Positions 42,039 to 50,598 of a stretch of 64,000 bases of DNA are shown here, one piece after another. The notes under the pieces are model-generated. The model was not told the origin of the DNA. It did no database searches and saw nothing but the letters and a program-made list of their open reading frames with translations. A program made the position numbers and the translations under genes. The first letter of the stretch is position 1; every line of letters starts with the position of its first letter. The stretch comes from an uncultured Collinsella sp. Its GTDB lineage: Bacteria; Actinomycetota; Coriobacteriia; Coriobacteriales; Coriobacteriaceae. The DNA lies in the NCBI GenBank assembly GCA_902494035.1, contig CABURV010000001.1, positions 1 to 64,000 of the forward strand, given 5' to 3'.

Positions 42039-43076
42039 GTGGAAGGCATGGCTCAGCAGACAAGGAATGGTCATTCGGCGAGCGCGGCAGAGGTTGCGGC
42101 GCTCGCTGGCGTGAGCCGCCAGACTGTGTCTCGCGTGGTCAACGGTATGCCCAACGTGACGGAAAAGACGCGCAAGCGTGTGCTGGCCGCCATGGAAGAG
42201 CTGGGCTTTCGTCCCAATTTTGCTGGAGCGGCGTTGCGCGGCGGGTCGTATCGTTCTATTGGCCTGTGCATGTACAACATCACACGTGTCGGTAACCTGG
42301 CGACGCTCGAGGGTATCATGCAAGCGGCGCGCGAGCACGATTTTGCCGTCACTATGATCGAGATGGGCGGCGACAAGCCCTATACACTTGCCGATGCCTC
42401 GCGCCGCATGGTCGAGCGACCCGTCGACGGCATGATTCTCAACATGAACCGCATGGCTCCCGATTTTGAGGAGTTTGTTCCCCAGCCGGGAGTGCGAACG
42501 GTCATCCTGTCCATGTATGCGCATCCGCGCTGCACGACGATCGACTCCGACCAGTATGGTTCGTGCGAGCTGTTGACCAATTATCTGCTGGAACATGGTC
42601 ACTCGAATATGCGGTTTGTGGCGGGTCCGGAAAACTCGATTTCCTCGCGTTTTCGTGAGGCCGGTTGGCGCGATACGCTGGGTCGTGCTCATGTCGATGC
42701 CGCTCCGATGCTGCGTGGCGATTGGAGTGCGGACAGTGGGTACGCCATGGGCGAGCGGATTGCGGCCGAGGTGCTTGCCGGCGGGTCGCAGGCGCCGACT
42801 GCCGTGCTTGCGGCAAATGACCAGATGGCGCTGGGCGTTATCGCCGCGCTCGAGAACGCGGGCCTGTCCGTGCCCGACGACGTGAGCGTGGTTGGTATCG
42901 ACGACGCACTCGAGGGACTTGTTCCTCACAATCGACTGACGACGCTGCGATTTGATTTGCGCGGTGTCGGTAAGCTTGCGTTTGAGGCGGCGATTGGAGA
43001 GAGCTCGTCTATCGAGGCGATTCATGTGCCGAGTACGCTGGTCGAACGCTCGACTGTTAGGGACATACGGGGTTAG
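42039..43076 (+). CDS. LacI-family regulator of the lacG2-lacE3 module
   Basis: This protein of about 345 residues has the HTH SAAEVAALAGVSRQTVSRVVNGMPNVTEKTRKRVLAAMEELGFRPN and the effector domain (IGLCMYNITRVGNLATLEGIMQAA, AVLAANDQMALGVIAAL, SVVGIDDALEGLVPHNRLTTLRF). It is closely related to the regulators at 46982 and 58404. The start is uncertain: GTG 42039 is used, ATG 42048 is next. Candidate targets are the ATGAGCACGT sites in its own control region. Confidence 0.87.
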   Translation: MEGMAQQTRNGHSASAAEVAALAGVSRQTVSRVVNGMPNVTEKTRKRVLAAMEELGFRPNFAGAALRGGSYRSIGLCMYNITRVGNLATLEGIMQAAREHDFAVTMIEMGGDKPYTLADASRRMVERPVDGMILNMNRMAPDFEEFVPQPGVRTVILSMYAHPRCTTIDSDQYGSCELLTNYLLEHGHSNMRFVAGPENSISSRFREAGWRDTLGRAHVDAAPMLRGDWSADSGYAMGERIAAEVLAGGSQAPTAVLAANDQMALGVIAALENAGLSVPDDVSVVGIDDALEGLVPHNRLTTLRFDLRGVGKLAFEAAIGESSSIEAIHVPSTLVERSTVRDIRG

Positions 43077-43091
43077 GTCCTACTCCGTTTG

Positions 43092-43227
43092 TCTCGATTT
43101 GTAACAGGTAGACGGTCAAAAGCGGGCTACGTGTTACAGATTTAGATTCTTCGGAAAGAGCAATCCTGTTCGTCTCAATCTGTAACAGCTAGGACCAAAA
43201 AACTCGGCTAGATGTTACAGATCGAGA
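43092..43227. repeat. Palindromic 55-bp repeat cluster 4 (two units)
   Basis: Units at 43092-43146 and 43173-43227, both 55 bp, spacer 26 bp. The cluster is bounded by CCGTTTGTCTCGAT on the left and ATCGAGACAAACGG on the right, so the whole cluster is itself an inverted repeat. It starts 16 bp after the lacI stop. Confidence 0.9.
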
Positions 43228-43248
43228 CAAACGGCTCCCGACCAGCCC

Positions 43249-43297
43249 AAAAACAAAAAGACCGGGGGCGGCGCGCCGTGTGACGTGCCGCCCCCGG
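43249..43297 (-). terminator. Terminator after lacG copy 3
   Basis: CCGGGGGCGGC (43262-43272) pairs with GCCGCCCCCGG (43287-43297); on the - strand TCTTTTTGTTTTT follows. Confidence 0.85.
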
Positions 43298-43343
43298 CTG
43301 AGAAATGGGGACAGGTTGTGTGAGCGGGCAACCCCGCCAGCCA

Positions 43344-44783
43344 CTAGTCCAGACGACGGGTCTGCGCCACGTGCTTGTACCAGTAGGCGCTTGCCTTGGG
43401 CGTGCGCTTCTGGGTTTCAAAGTCAACGTAAAAGAAGCCGTAACGCTTGTTGTAGCCATTGGTCCAGGAGAACTGATCCTGCAGGCTCCACAGGAAGTAG
43501 CCGCCCACGTTGACGCCCACCTCCATGGCCTTGAGCAGCCAACGCAGGTGCTGCTCGATGTAGTCGATGCGCGGCTGGTCGTCCACAAAACCGTTCTTGT
43601 AGGGGTCCTTGTAGCCCATGCCGTTCTCGGTGATGAAGATCTGCTTGTAGTTGGGGTAGCGCTGCTTAATGTAGACGAGCAGATCGAACAGACCCTCGGG
43701 ATAGATGATCCAGTCCCAGTCGGTGGTGGGGATGCCGGGCTTGTTCACATGCTCGCCAATGCCCTTGACGCGCCAGCGACCGGTGCCCTTCTCGCCCGTA
43801 CCGTTGTGGTGCAGGTCGTTCTCGCCATCGTAAGCCTTCAAAAAACGGCACTGATAGTTGTTAACGCCCAGGTAGTCGTTGTAGAGCGCTGCCTCGCGCA
43901 TAATCTCGAGGTCCTCGTCCAAGATCTCGATGGTGCCGCCCGAGACGGCAGCCAGGCGGTTGGCGCACTCGAGGGTGTCGGGGGCATACTCGCCGCGGAA
44001 CGTCGCGTCGAGCAAAAACTGGTTTTGCAGCACGTGCTCGTTGTTGGCGGCTTTGATGTCGGCGGGGTCGTTCTCGTTGAGCGGGTACTTAAACTCCAGC
44101 GACTGGATGACGCCGATTTTGCCCTTAAAGCCGCCGTTGTGGAAGGCCAGCACGGCCTTGGCGTGGGCGAGCATCATGTTGTGCTCGCACTGGAAGGCCT
44201 CGGCCAGATGCGCCTTGACGCCACCGGGGAAGGTGCCCTCGATGTAGGTGTTGGAGGCGTCGGCCCAGATCTCGTTAAAGGTGAACCAGTAGGTCACCTG
44301 GTCGGCGTACTCCTTAAAGCAGAAGGTGGCAAAGTCCACAAAGGCGTCGATGGTCTCGCGGTTGAGGAAGTCGCCCTTCTCAAAGAGGGGAAGCGGCGTG
44401 TCAAAGTGATGCAGCGTGACGAACGGCTCAACGTGGTGCTTGTGACACTCGGCGAAGAGATCGTGGTAGAACTGGACGCCCTCGGGGTTGATTTCGCCGG
44501 TGCCGTTGGGGAAGATGCGGCTCCAGGCGATGGAGAGGCGAATGCCGTTGATGCCGAACTCCTCGCACAGCTCCAGGTCGACGGGGTACTGGTTGTAGAA
44601 GTCCGAAGCGGGATCGGGGGAGAAGCGCCCCTGGGCCTCCAGAAAGTCGTCCCAGGCAACCTTGCCCTTACCGTGAGTGCGGGTCTCGCCCTCTACCTGG
44701 TAGGCAGCGGTGGCGCCGCCAAAGACAAAGTCCTCGGGAAACTGCGCGGGCGGGTTGGTGACGCTAGCAGGATTAACGGACAT
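43344..44783 (-). CDS. lacG: 6-phospho-beta-galactosidase (GH1), copy 3
   Basis: This 479-residue GH1 enzyme resembles LacG closely: FVFGGATAAYQVEGETRTHGKGKVAWDDF, PASDFYNQYPVDLELCEEFGINGIRLSIAWSRIFPNGTGEINPEG, HHFDTPLPLFEKGDFLNRETID, acid/base Glu in YWFTFNEIW, nucleophile in FITENGMGYKDPY, and SWTNGYNKRYG. It is 66 bp downstream of lacE copy 4 with a hairpin between. If lacE4 is truly broken, this gene may depend on substrate from the other LacE copies. Confidence 0.9.
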   Translation of the reverse strand: MSVNPASVTNPPAQFPEDFVFGGATAAYQVEGETRTHGKGKVAWDDFLEAQGRFSPDPASDFYNQYPVDLELCEEFGINGIRLSIAWSRIFPNGTGEINPEGVQFYHDLFAECHKHHVEPFVTLHHFDTPLPLFEKGDFLNRETIDAFVDFATFCFKEYADQVTYWFTFNEIWADASNTYIEGTFPGGVKAHLAEAFQCEHNMMLAHAKAVLAFHNGGFKGKIGVIQSLEFKYPLNENDPADIKAANNEHVLQNQFLLDATFRGEYAPDTLECANRLAAVSGGTIEILDEDLEIMREAALYNDYLGVNNYQCRFLKAYDGENDLHHNGTGEKGTGRWRVKGIGEHVNKPGIPTTDWDWIIYPEGLFDLLVYIKQRYPNYKQIFITENGMGYKDPYKNGFVDDQPRIDYIEQHLRWLLKAMEVGVNVGGYFLWSLQDQFSWTNGYNKRYGFFYVDFETQKRTPKASAYWYKHVAQTRRLD

Positions 44784-44807
44784 GATGATCCAATCGTCTA
44801 AATCGAA

Positions 44808-44839
44808 GGGCCAGCCGGTCTTGGATGGTCGGCTGGCCC
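44808..44839 (-). other. Intercistronic hairpin between lacE4 and lacG3
   Basis: GGGCCAGCCG (44808-44817) pairs with CGGCTGGCCC (44830-44839) in a 66-bp gap. All three lacE/lacG pairs have such a hairpin between the genes. Confidence 0.6.
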
Positions 44840-44849
44840 TGGGCGTTAC

Positions 44850-46624
44850 TTACTTCGAAAGTTGCTCACTCACGAAGGCGAGAGACTTGTCGCCGTTCTG
44901 GGAGAGCTCGATGTACTGCTTGCCACGGCAGGCGACGCACTTGTTGCCCACGCGCTCACAGTCCTTCTGCAGGTCGGCCAGGTAGCTTGCGGCCTGCGGG
45001 GCCAGGACGACCAGGTCAAAGTCGGGGAGCATGTCCACGTGGTTGCCATAGGCCTCGGCAGCGGTCTCGAGGTTAATGCCGCGCTCCTTGGCGGCCTTGG
45101 CCAGCGCGTTGGCGAGCAGGCCCGAGGTTCCGCCGCCCTGGCAGAGCACGAGCACGCGCTTGCCGTTGAGGTCGCTGGCGGTCGTTGTCTCGGCAGCGGG
45201 TGCTGCGGAAGCGGCGGGGGAGTCGGCCTTCACGGCCTCGGCAGCAGCGCCGGCGGCAACGCTCTTGGCGTCAGCCTTGCCCTGGAAGGCATCGTTGAGC
45301 TTGGCGGCCTTCTCGGCGTTCTTGGCGGCGAGCTCCTCCTGGGAGATCTCGGCCTCCTCGGCGCACTTCTGGGCGTCATAGGCACGGAAGAACGGGTAGT
45401 ACAGAACGAAGTCGACGACCAGGATAAGGGCGAGCATCACAAAAGCGAGCGGCTGGAAGCCCAGGCCCATGATGGTGCCGATGGGGCCGGGGACGGTCCA
45501 AGGCAGGGTGTACATAAAGCCGTTCATGCCCAAGAAGTCGATAAAGATCTTGAGGATCCAGATGTTGGCGATCGGGGCAAAGACAAACGGGACAAAGAAG
45601 ACGGGGTTGAGCACGATGGGCGCGGCGAACAGCAGCGGCTCGTTGACGGCAAAGCAGACGGGGACGATGGCGGCCTTACCGACGGCGCGCATCTCCTGAG
45701 ACTTGGCCAGGAAGCAGAACATAAAGACCAGGACGAGCGTGGCGCCGGTGCCGCCCATGCAGACGACGAAGTACTGGGCACCCTGGGTCAGGACAGCGGA
45801 AGCGTGCTGGCCGGCCTGGAACGCAGCCAGGTTGTCGGTCATGTTGGCAACGAGAGCGGCGGCGATGGCGGGCTCGACGATCGAGGGGCCGTGGACGCCC
45901 ACGAACCAGAAGAGGCTCATGGCGCCGTAGATCACAGCGAGGCCGATGTAGCCATCGGCAGCGGTGAACAGGGGCTGGAACACCTGGATGACACCCTGGG
46001 CAAAGCAGAAGCCAAAAGCAGCGCGGAAGACGATGTCAAAAACCCAAAAGACGGTGATGCAGACGGAGAAGGGGATGATGTCCTTAAAGGTCTGCGAGAT
46101 GTTGGGCGGAACCTGCTCGGGCATCTTGACGGTGATGTTGCGCTTAATGAAGAACTTGTAGATGATGCCGGTCACAAACGCAGCGATGAAAGCGGTCAGC
46201 AGGCCCTTGGAACCAAGGTAGGTGGTGTTGAAACCGCTGGCAGCGTCCGTGGCGATGGTGTCGCTCGAAAGGAGCAAGAAGCCGATGATGGCCGCGCACA
46301 TGCACGAGATGAAGTTGATCTGGTTGTTCTTGGGCAGATCGCGGTTCTGAGCGTCGGCGAAGTGCTTGGCCGTGGTGGCGGCGCAGGCGATGGCCAGGAT
46401 GCCCATGGAGTAGTTGTAGCACTTCCACAGGGCGTTGTTGATGTCATCGGGCCAGTAGAAACCCCAGATGTTGGGGACCGAGGCTACCAGGCAGAAGATG
46501 GACGAGAAGATGATGATGGGGATGACGGAGATAAAGCCGTCGCGGATCGCCTTGAGGTACTTGTTGCGGGCGATCGCGTTGAAAAAGGCTGGCCCTTTTC
46601 GATGATGGCGATGAGTTGCTCCAT
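44850..46624 (-). pseudogene. lacE: Lactose-type PTS EIICB permease, copy 4, frameshifted near its start
   Basis: The body is a complete EIICB (GKAAIVPVCFAVNEPLLFAAPIVLNPVFFVPF; phospho-Cys in VLVLCQGGGTSG). ATG 46624 with AGGAG reads MEQLIAIIEKGQPF, matching the start of the paralogues. The next residues FFNAIARNKYLKAIRDGF are then in another frame. The switch falls at an A5 run on the + strand (46582-46586); six A would restore a 591-residue protein. The downstream frame has no good start of its own. It may be a real mutation, slippage or a sequencing error; the rest of the gene shows no decay. Confidence 0.8.
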
Positions 46625-46682
46625 GCAATGCTCCTAAGAGTCGGTGGGTTAGCAACGATGGTAGCTTTTGGCGTTCGGTTGC

Positions 46683-46869
46683 CAAAATGTTGACGTTGCC
46701 ATTTTGCGACACAAAAAAAGACGCGAACCGGTGGTTCCTGTGCCTGCGAACCGTCGATTCCTTATGCGTAAACGTTTGAGCCGCCCGGTGGCTCTGTATT
46801 TGCGCAATGGCAACGTTAACATTTGGTCGACAAAAGCCGTTCGGGGAAGCAAAAATGTCGGTGAACGGT
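46683..46869. promoter_or_regulatory. LacI-type operators between lacE4 and lacI
   Basis: CAAAATGTTGACGTTGCCATTTTG (46683-46706) has 7-bp matching outer ends around a central ACGT. AATGGCAACGTTAACATTT (46806-46824) is a second site. CGGTGAACGGT is at 46859-46869. Confidence 0.7.
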
Positions 46870-46981
46870 AGGTTTTGGGTGGTGAGCGTATGGTGGGGGA
46901 GGCGTTGGATATACTTGAAGGCGTTAAAAATGACTGCGCAAGGTGCCACCAATGGCATCGTTGACATAGAAAGATCGACCT

Positions 46982-47986
46982 ATGGCCGCTGTTAAAAAAT
47001 CGGTATCCGTCAAAGACGTAGCGCGCCTCGCGGGCGTCTCGGAGCAGACGGTCTCGCGCACCGTGCACGATTCGCCCAGCGTGCGCCCCGAGACCAAGGA
47101 ACGCGTGCGTGCCGCCATGCGCGAGCTGGGGTATCGCCCCAATTTTGCCGGTCGATCGCTGCGCCGCGGCAAGTTTAAGACCGTCGGCGTCGCCATGTTC
47201 AACATTACCGGCACCGGCAATCTCGACCGTATGGAGGGCTTTGCCGCAGCGGCCGACAAACATGGCTATGCCATCACCCTCACTAAAGCAGACGGGCATC
47301 CGTATACCCTCGAGAGCGCATCGTCGCGCATGAGCGCACTGCCGGTGGATGGCATGGTTGTGATTATGAACCGCATGCCGGCGGACTTTGGAACCTTCGA
47401 GCCGCTGCCCGGCATGCAGACGGTGCTCGTTACGATGTTGGAGCACCCGCTCTGTTCAACGGTCGATAACGACCAGTTCGATTGCTCGCGCCAGGTGGTC
47501 GAGTACTTGCTGGGGCGGGGGCACAAAACCGTGCACTTTATCTCGTGCCCCGAGCGCTCGCTTTCGGGCATGCGGCGCGAGGAAGGCTGGCGCGAGACAT
47601 TGCGTGCGCATGGCATTGAGCCACCGCGACTTATCCGTGGCGATTGGACGGCGCAGAGCGGATATGCCGCAGGTCAGGCCCTGGCGGATGATCCGACCTG
47701 CACGGCCATTTATGCCTCCAACGACGCCATGGCCTACGGCTGCATCCGTGGGCTCGAGTCGCGCGGGAAGTGCGTGCCCCAGGACGTGAGCGTGGTGGGT
47801 GTTGACGATAGCCTGGGCGATATCGTGCCCGACCGTCGCCTGACCACGGTGCGCTTTGACAACAAGCGCGTCGGCATGTGGGCGGTCGACAAGATTGCCG
47901 GCGCCGAGGGCGTTGAACCCGGTGTGGAGCACATGCTGTTTCCGGGCGTGCTCGTCGAGGGCGATACGGTGCGCGATTGGCGCTAG
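46982..47986 (+). CDS. LacI-family regulator of the lacE4-lacG3 module
   Basis: This 334-residue protein has the HTH VSVKDVARLAGVSEQTVSRTVHDSPSVRPETKERVRAAMRELGYRPN (residues 8-54) and the effector domain (VGVAMFNITGTGNLDRMEGFAAAA, AIYASNDAMAYGCIRGL, SVVGVDDSLGDIVPDRRLTTVRF). It is divergent from lacE4 and upstream of lacF. Its probable operators are the AATG-N-CAACGT sites before it. The ATG follows AGAAAGATCGACCT, a weak ribosome site. Confidence 0.88.
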   Translation: MAAVKKSVSVKDVARLAGVSEQTVSRTVHDSPSVRPETKERVRAAMRELGYRPNFAGRSLRRGKFKTVGVAMFNITGTGNLDRMEGFAAAADKHGYAITLTKADGHPYTLESASSRMSALPVDGMVVIMNRMPADFGTFEPLPGMQTVLVTMLEHPLCSTVDNDQFDCSRQVVEYLLGRGHKTVHFISCPERSLSGMRREEGWRETLRAHGIEPPRLIRGDWTAQSGYAAGQALADDPTCTAIYASNDAMAYGCIRGLESRGKCVPQDVSVVGVDDSLGDIVPDRRLTTVRFDNKRVGMWAVDKIAGAEGVEPGVEHMLFPGVLVEGDTVRDWR

Positions 47987-48200
47987 GGCGCGGGTCTGTT
48001 TGGGTTTCCGCTAATTGTGTTCGATATTGTTCAGATTGGTTTAAAAACCGTTCACGGACGAAAAGTGACCGTTCATAGCTCGAAATTACGTTTTGCGCTG
48101 TTCTTTTTTGTTTGAATGTTAATGTTTCTGTCATACAGAACGCAGCGCGTATGCCCGGACGCGATGCTCTCCATTGGTTCATATGTGAAAGGAACGCAAC

Positions 48201-48539
48201 ATGGCAACCAAAGAAGAAATCTCGATGGTTGGATTCGAGATTGTCGCATACGCAGGTGACGCCCAGACCGATCTGCTTGCAGCGCTCGATGCTGCTCGCG
48301 AGGGTGACTTTGAGAAGGCCGAGCAGCTGCACAAGGATGCCAGCGATGCGCTCATCGGTGCCCACGACACGCAGACCAAGCTGCTTTCGCAGGAGGCCGG
48401 CGGTGGCGAGATGGAGATGACCTTCATCATGGCTCACGCTCAGGACACCCTCATGACCACTATGATCCTGGAGAAGCAGGCCCGCTTTACCATCGATGCC
48501 TACAAGCGCATCGCCGAGCTCGAGGCCAAGCTCGCCTAA
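48201..48539 (+). CDS. lacF: Lactose-type PTS EIIA
   Basis: This 112-residue helical protein closely follows LacF: ISMVGFEIVAYAGDAQTDLLAAL and FIMAHAQDTLMTT, with His79 as the probable phosphorylation site. LacF forms a trimer taking phosphate from HPr and passing it to the EIIB domain of LacE. It is the only EIIA of this family in the window, against four LacE copies. CCGTTCACGG and GACCGTTCA motifs lie at 48048-48076 upstream. GAAAGGAACGCAAC precedes the ATG; a strong terminator follows. Confidence 0.93.
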   Translation: MATKEEISMVGFEIVAYAGDAQTDLLAALDAAREGDFEKAEQLHKDASDALIGAHDTQTKLLSQEAGGGEMEMTFIMAHAQDTLMTTMILEKQARFTIDAYKRIAELEAKLA

Positions 48540-48566
48540 CGAGCCCTCACAACCAAGTCCCCTTCC

Positions 48567-48601
48567 AAAAGCCCTGCCGCAAACCCGCGGCAGGGCTTTT
48601 T
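48567..48601 (+). terminator. Terminator after lacF
   Basis: AAAAGCCCTGCCGC (48567-48580) pairs perfectly with GCGGCAGGGCTTTT (48587-48600). Confidence 0.9.
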
Positions 48602-48631
48602 CTGTCCTCCTCTCCGCAACTCATCCCGAGA

Positions 48632-48672
48632 TAGTCATTGGGGACGTTCTTAAACGACTAGTCATTGGGGAC
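48632..48672. repeat. Short direct repeat TAGTCATTGGGGAC
   Basis: The same 14 bp occur at 48632-48645 and 48659-48672. Related TTGGGGAC or TGGGGACGTTC stretches occur at about 23906 and 55078, suggesting a dispersed short repeat family. Confidence 0.5.
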
Positions 48673-48765
48673 AGTCTTGGCGCGCTCCGTTCGTCCTCTC
48701 GTTCGATTTTTGCTCGGTGGGTATACTTCCTTTCGAATTAAACGCCGGACTGAGGAGGTATCCAA

Positions 48766-49797
48766 ATGCCGGATAACGGGTCAATACAAAAAAGAGACGC
48801 GCACGAGATGGCTCATGGGCGTCCTGTCCAGATAACCGAGCACACGACGGTAACCGAGCTGCAGCCCAGTCTGTCCGATGTCGTGTGCGCAAACAAAAAG
48901 CTGCAGATTGGCTTTATCGTTGCGCTCGTGGTCCTGGCGCTGCTGTCGGGCTTTGTAGCTCGTCCGCATTTCGCCGATACCAAAACTTGGGACTCCACCA
49001 TCGAGGTCATCGACCAAAAGAAGGGTAACGTACTGGCGCTCACGACCTCGTGCGTGGCGCTGTCTGCGGGCATTACCGCGCTGCCGGGTGATACGGGAAC
49101 GCCGGTTGCCGAGCAGCTCGCGCAGCTTTCAGGCAACCTTGGTATCGTGCTTGCCGTGCTCTACCTCGAGAAATACCTGCTAACCATTTTGTGGTCGGTT
49201 GGCTTGGGCATCTTAATCCCGTTTGCGTTGGTGCTCTTTGCGGTGTCGCTCGGCATTCACGGGCGCTGGAGCACGAGCACTGTTCTGCGCCGTGTGGCGA
49301 CACGCGTACTGGTGGTTGCCGTGATCGGCATGGCGCTCGTGCCCGCGAGCGTATGGGTGTCGCAAAAGGTCGATGAAACGTATCGCGTAAGTATTGAGCA
49401 AGCTGAGCAAAAGGCTGCGGACGCTGCGGACGCGGCCGACACCACGGACAAGTCAGCCGAGACCAGCTCAAAATCGAACAAGAAAAAATCCGAGACCACG
49501 GCGTCCAAAAACGTGCTCGAGCAGTTGACTGATGGGGCATCGAGCCTTGTTACGTCGGTGACCAGCGGCGCCAAGCAGATGACCGATGAGATCGTGCGGC
49601 AGGTAACCGATCTGATTGAAGGCGTCATCGTGATGATCGTGACTTCGTGCGTTATCCCGCTGCTGGTGCTCGTGGCGTTCCTGTGGCTGGGACACGTACT
49701 GCTGGGGATCGATATCTCCGGTCCCGCGAACTATCTGACGGGCCGCTTTCTGAGCGCTCCTTCCAAGCACGCCAAAAAGGGCGGACAGTCCGAGTAG
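48766..49797 (+). CDS. Membrane protein with four predicted helices and a long polar loop
   Basis: This 343-residue protein has hydrophobic helices at about residues 47-66, 120-142, 145-166 and 178-200, then a polar Ala/Ser/Lys/Thr-rich stretch (about 207-260; AADAADAADTTDKSAETSSKSNKKK), and a final helix pair near 288-320. No family is recognised. A strong GAGGAGGT precedes the ATG. It stands alone between terminators. A structural or transport role is possible but nothing in the sequence decides it. Confidence 0.65.
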   Translation: MPDNGSIQKRDAHEMAHGRPVQITEHTTVTELQPSLSDVVCANKKLQIGFIVALVVLALLSGFVARPHFADTKTWDSTIEVIDQKKGNVLALTTSCVALSAGITALPGDTGTPVAEQLAQLSGNLGIVLAVLYLEKYLLTILWSVGLGILIPFALVLFAVSLGIHGRWSTSTVLRRVATRVLVVAVIGMALVPASVWVSQKVDETYRVSIEQAEQKAADAADAADTTDKSAETSSKSNKKKSETTASKNVLEQLTDGASSLVTSVTSGAKQMTDEIVRQVTDLIEGVIVMIVTSCVIPLLVLVAFLWLGHVLLGIDISGPANYLTGRFLSAPSKHAKKGGQSE

Positions 49798-49831
49798 GCG
49801 GCAAAGCGATGTTTGGAAAACCAACCGTAAG

Positions 49832-49867
49832 AAGGGCGGCCGAGATGCGTTCTCGGCCGCCCTTTTT
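49832..49867 (+). terminator. Terminator after the membrane protein gene
   Basis: AAGGGCGGCCGAG pairs with CTCGGCCGCCCTT, followed by TTT. Confidence 0.88.
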
Positions 49868-49924
49868 GTTTGTTGAATACGTGACAAGCTGGGCATTCCC
49901 TGAATCCAAACGGTCAGCAATCAT

Positions 49925-50030
49925 CCGTAAACGGTATTTGTTCAAAAAAGAACAAAGATAAACAAATAGTTGTTGCAGTTACTGTTCGAATGTGTTCAAA
50001 TAAACATGAACAGTGAAGAACCGCACATTC
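49925..50030 (+). promoter_or_regulatory. Control region of lacABXC
   Basis: CCGTAAACGGT (49925-49935) repeats the CGGT motif. TTTGTTC-N6-GAACAAA (49937-49956) is a palindrome, and further TGTTC/AAACA half-sites (to about 50010) resemble DeoR-family LacR sites. No promoter boxes are convincing. Confidence 0.5.
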
Positions 50031-50106
50031 AGATGCCCGGACCTGAACGCGATTCAACACTTCCAAACAGAAACTACGCACCTGCGTATCTCTCAAGGAG
50101 GATGTC

Positions 50107-50535
50107 ATGAGGGTTGTAATCGCTTCCGATGCCGACGGTATGTCGATGAAGGAGTCCATCAAGGAGATGCTCATCGCCGACGGTCACGAGGTCGTCGACT
50201 ATTCCGAGACCCCTGCCGCGGACTTTGTCGATTCCGCGACCGCCGTTGCCAAGGACCTGCTTGAGCACAAGGATTCCCAGGGCTTCGCATTCGATAAGTA
50301 CGGCGTCGGCTCCTATATGGCCGCCGTCAAGATTAAGGGCATGGTCGTCGCCAACATTTCCGACGAGCGTTCCGCCTACATGACCCGCGAGCACAACGGC
50401 TCGCGCATGGTCACCATGGGCCCGGGCGTTGTGGGCACCGAGGTCGCCAAGAAGATCGCCCGCGAGTTCCTGCGCGCCCAGTACGCAGGCGGCCGTCACC
50501 AGATCCGTGTCGACATGCTCAACAAGATGGCCTAA
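50107..50535 (+). CDS. lacA: Galactose-6-phosphate isomerase subunit LacA
   Basis: This 142-residue protein of the RpiB/LacA/LacB family begins MRVVIASDADGMSMKESIKEML and has the conserved regions around FAFDKYGVGSYMAAVKIKGMVVANISDERSAYMTREHNGSRMVTMGPGVVG. It works with LacB to convert galactose-6-P to tagatose-6-P, handling LacG product. It heads the cluster lacA-lacB-lacX-lacC and has AGGAGG before the ATG. Confidence 0.9.
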   Translation: MRVVIASDADGMSMKESIKEMLIADGHEVVDYSETPAADFVDSATAVAKDLLEHKDSQGFAFDKYGVGSYMAAVKIKGMVVANISDERSAYMTREHNGSRMVTMGPGVVGTEVAKKIAREFLRAQYAGGRHQIRVDMLNKMA

Positions 50536-50598
50536 CGAGAGCCACCGAGAACTCGAACTTCTACCTCAACTTGTGAATTCAGACGAAAGGACGTTCTG

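Noticed and set aside
26372..43227. CRISPR arrays
   Set aside because: Repeats with 25-bp spacers suggest CRISPR at first sight, but units are long internal palindromes that vary in the centre, clusters have only two to four units, and no cas genes are present.
46625..46967. N-terminal extension of lacE copy 4
   Set aside because: The open frame upstream crosses LacI operators and has no membrane or PTS similarity; a frameshift at 46582-46586 explains the frame better.
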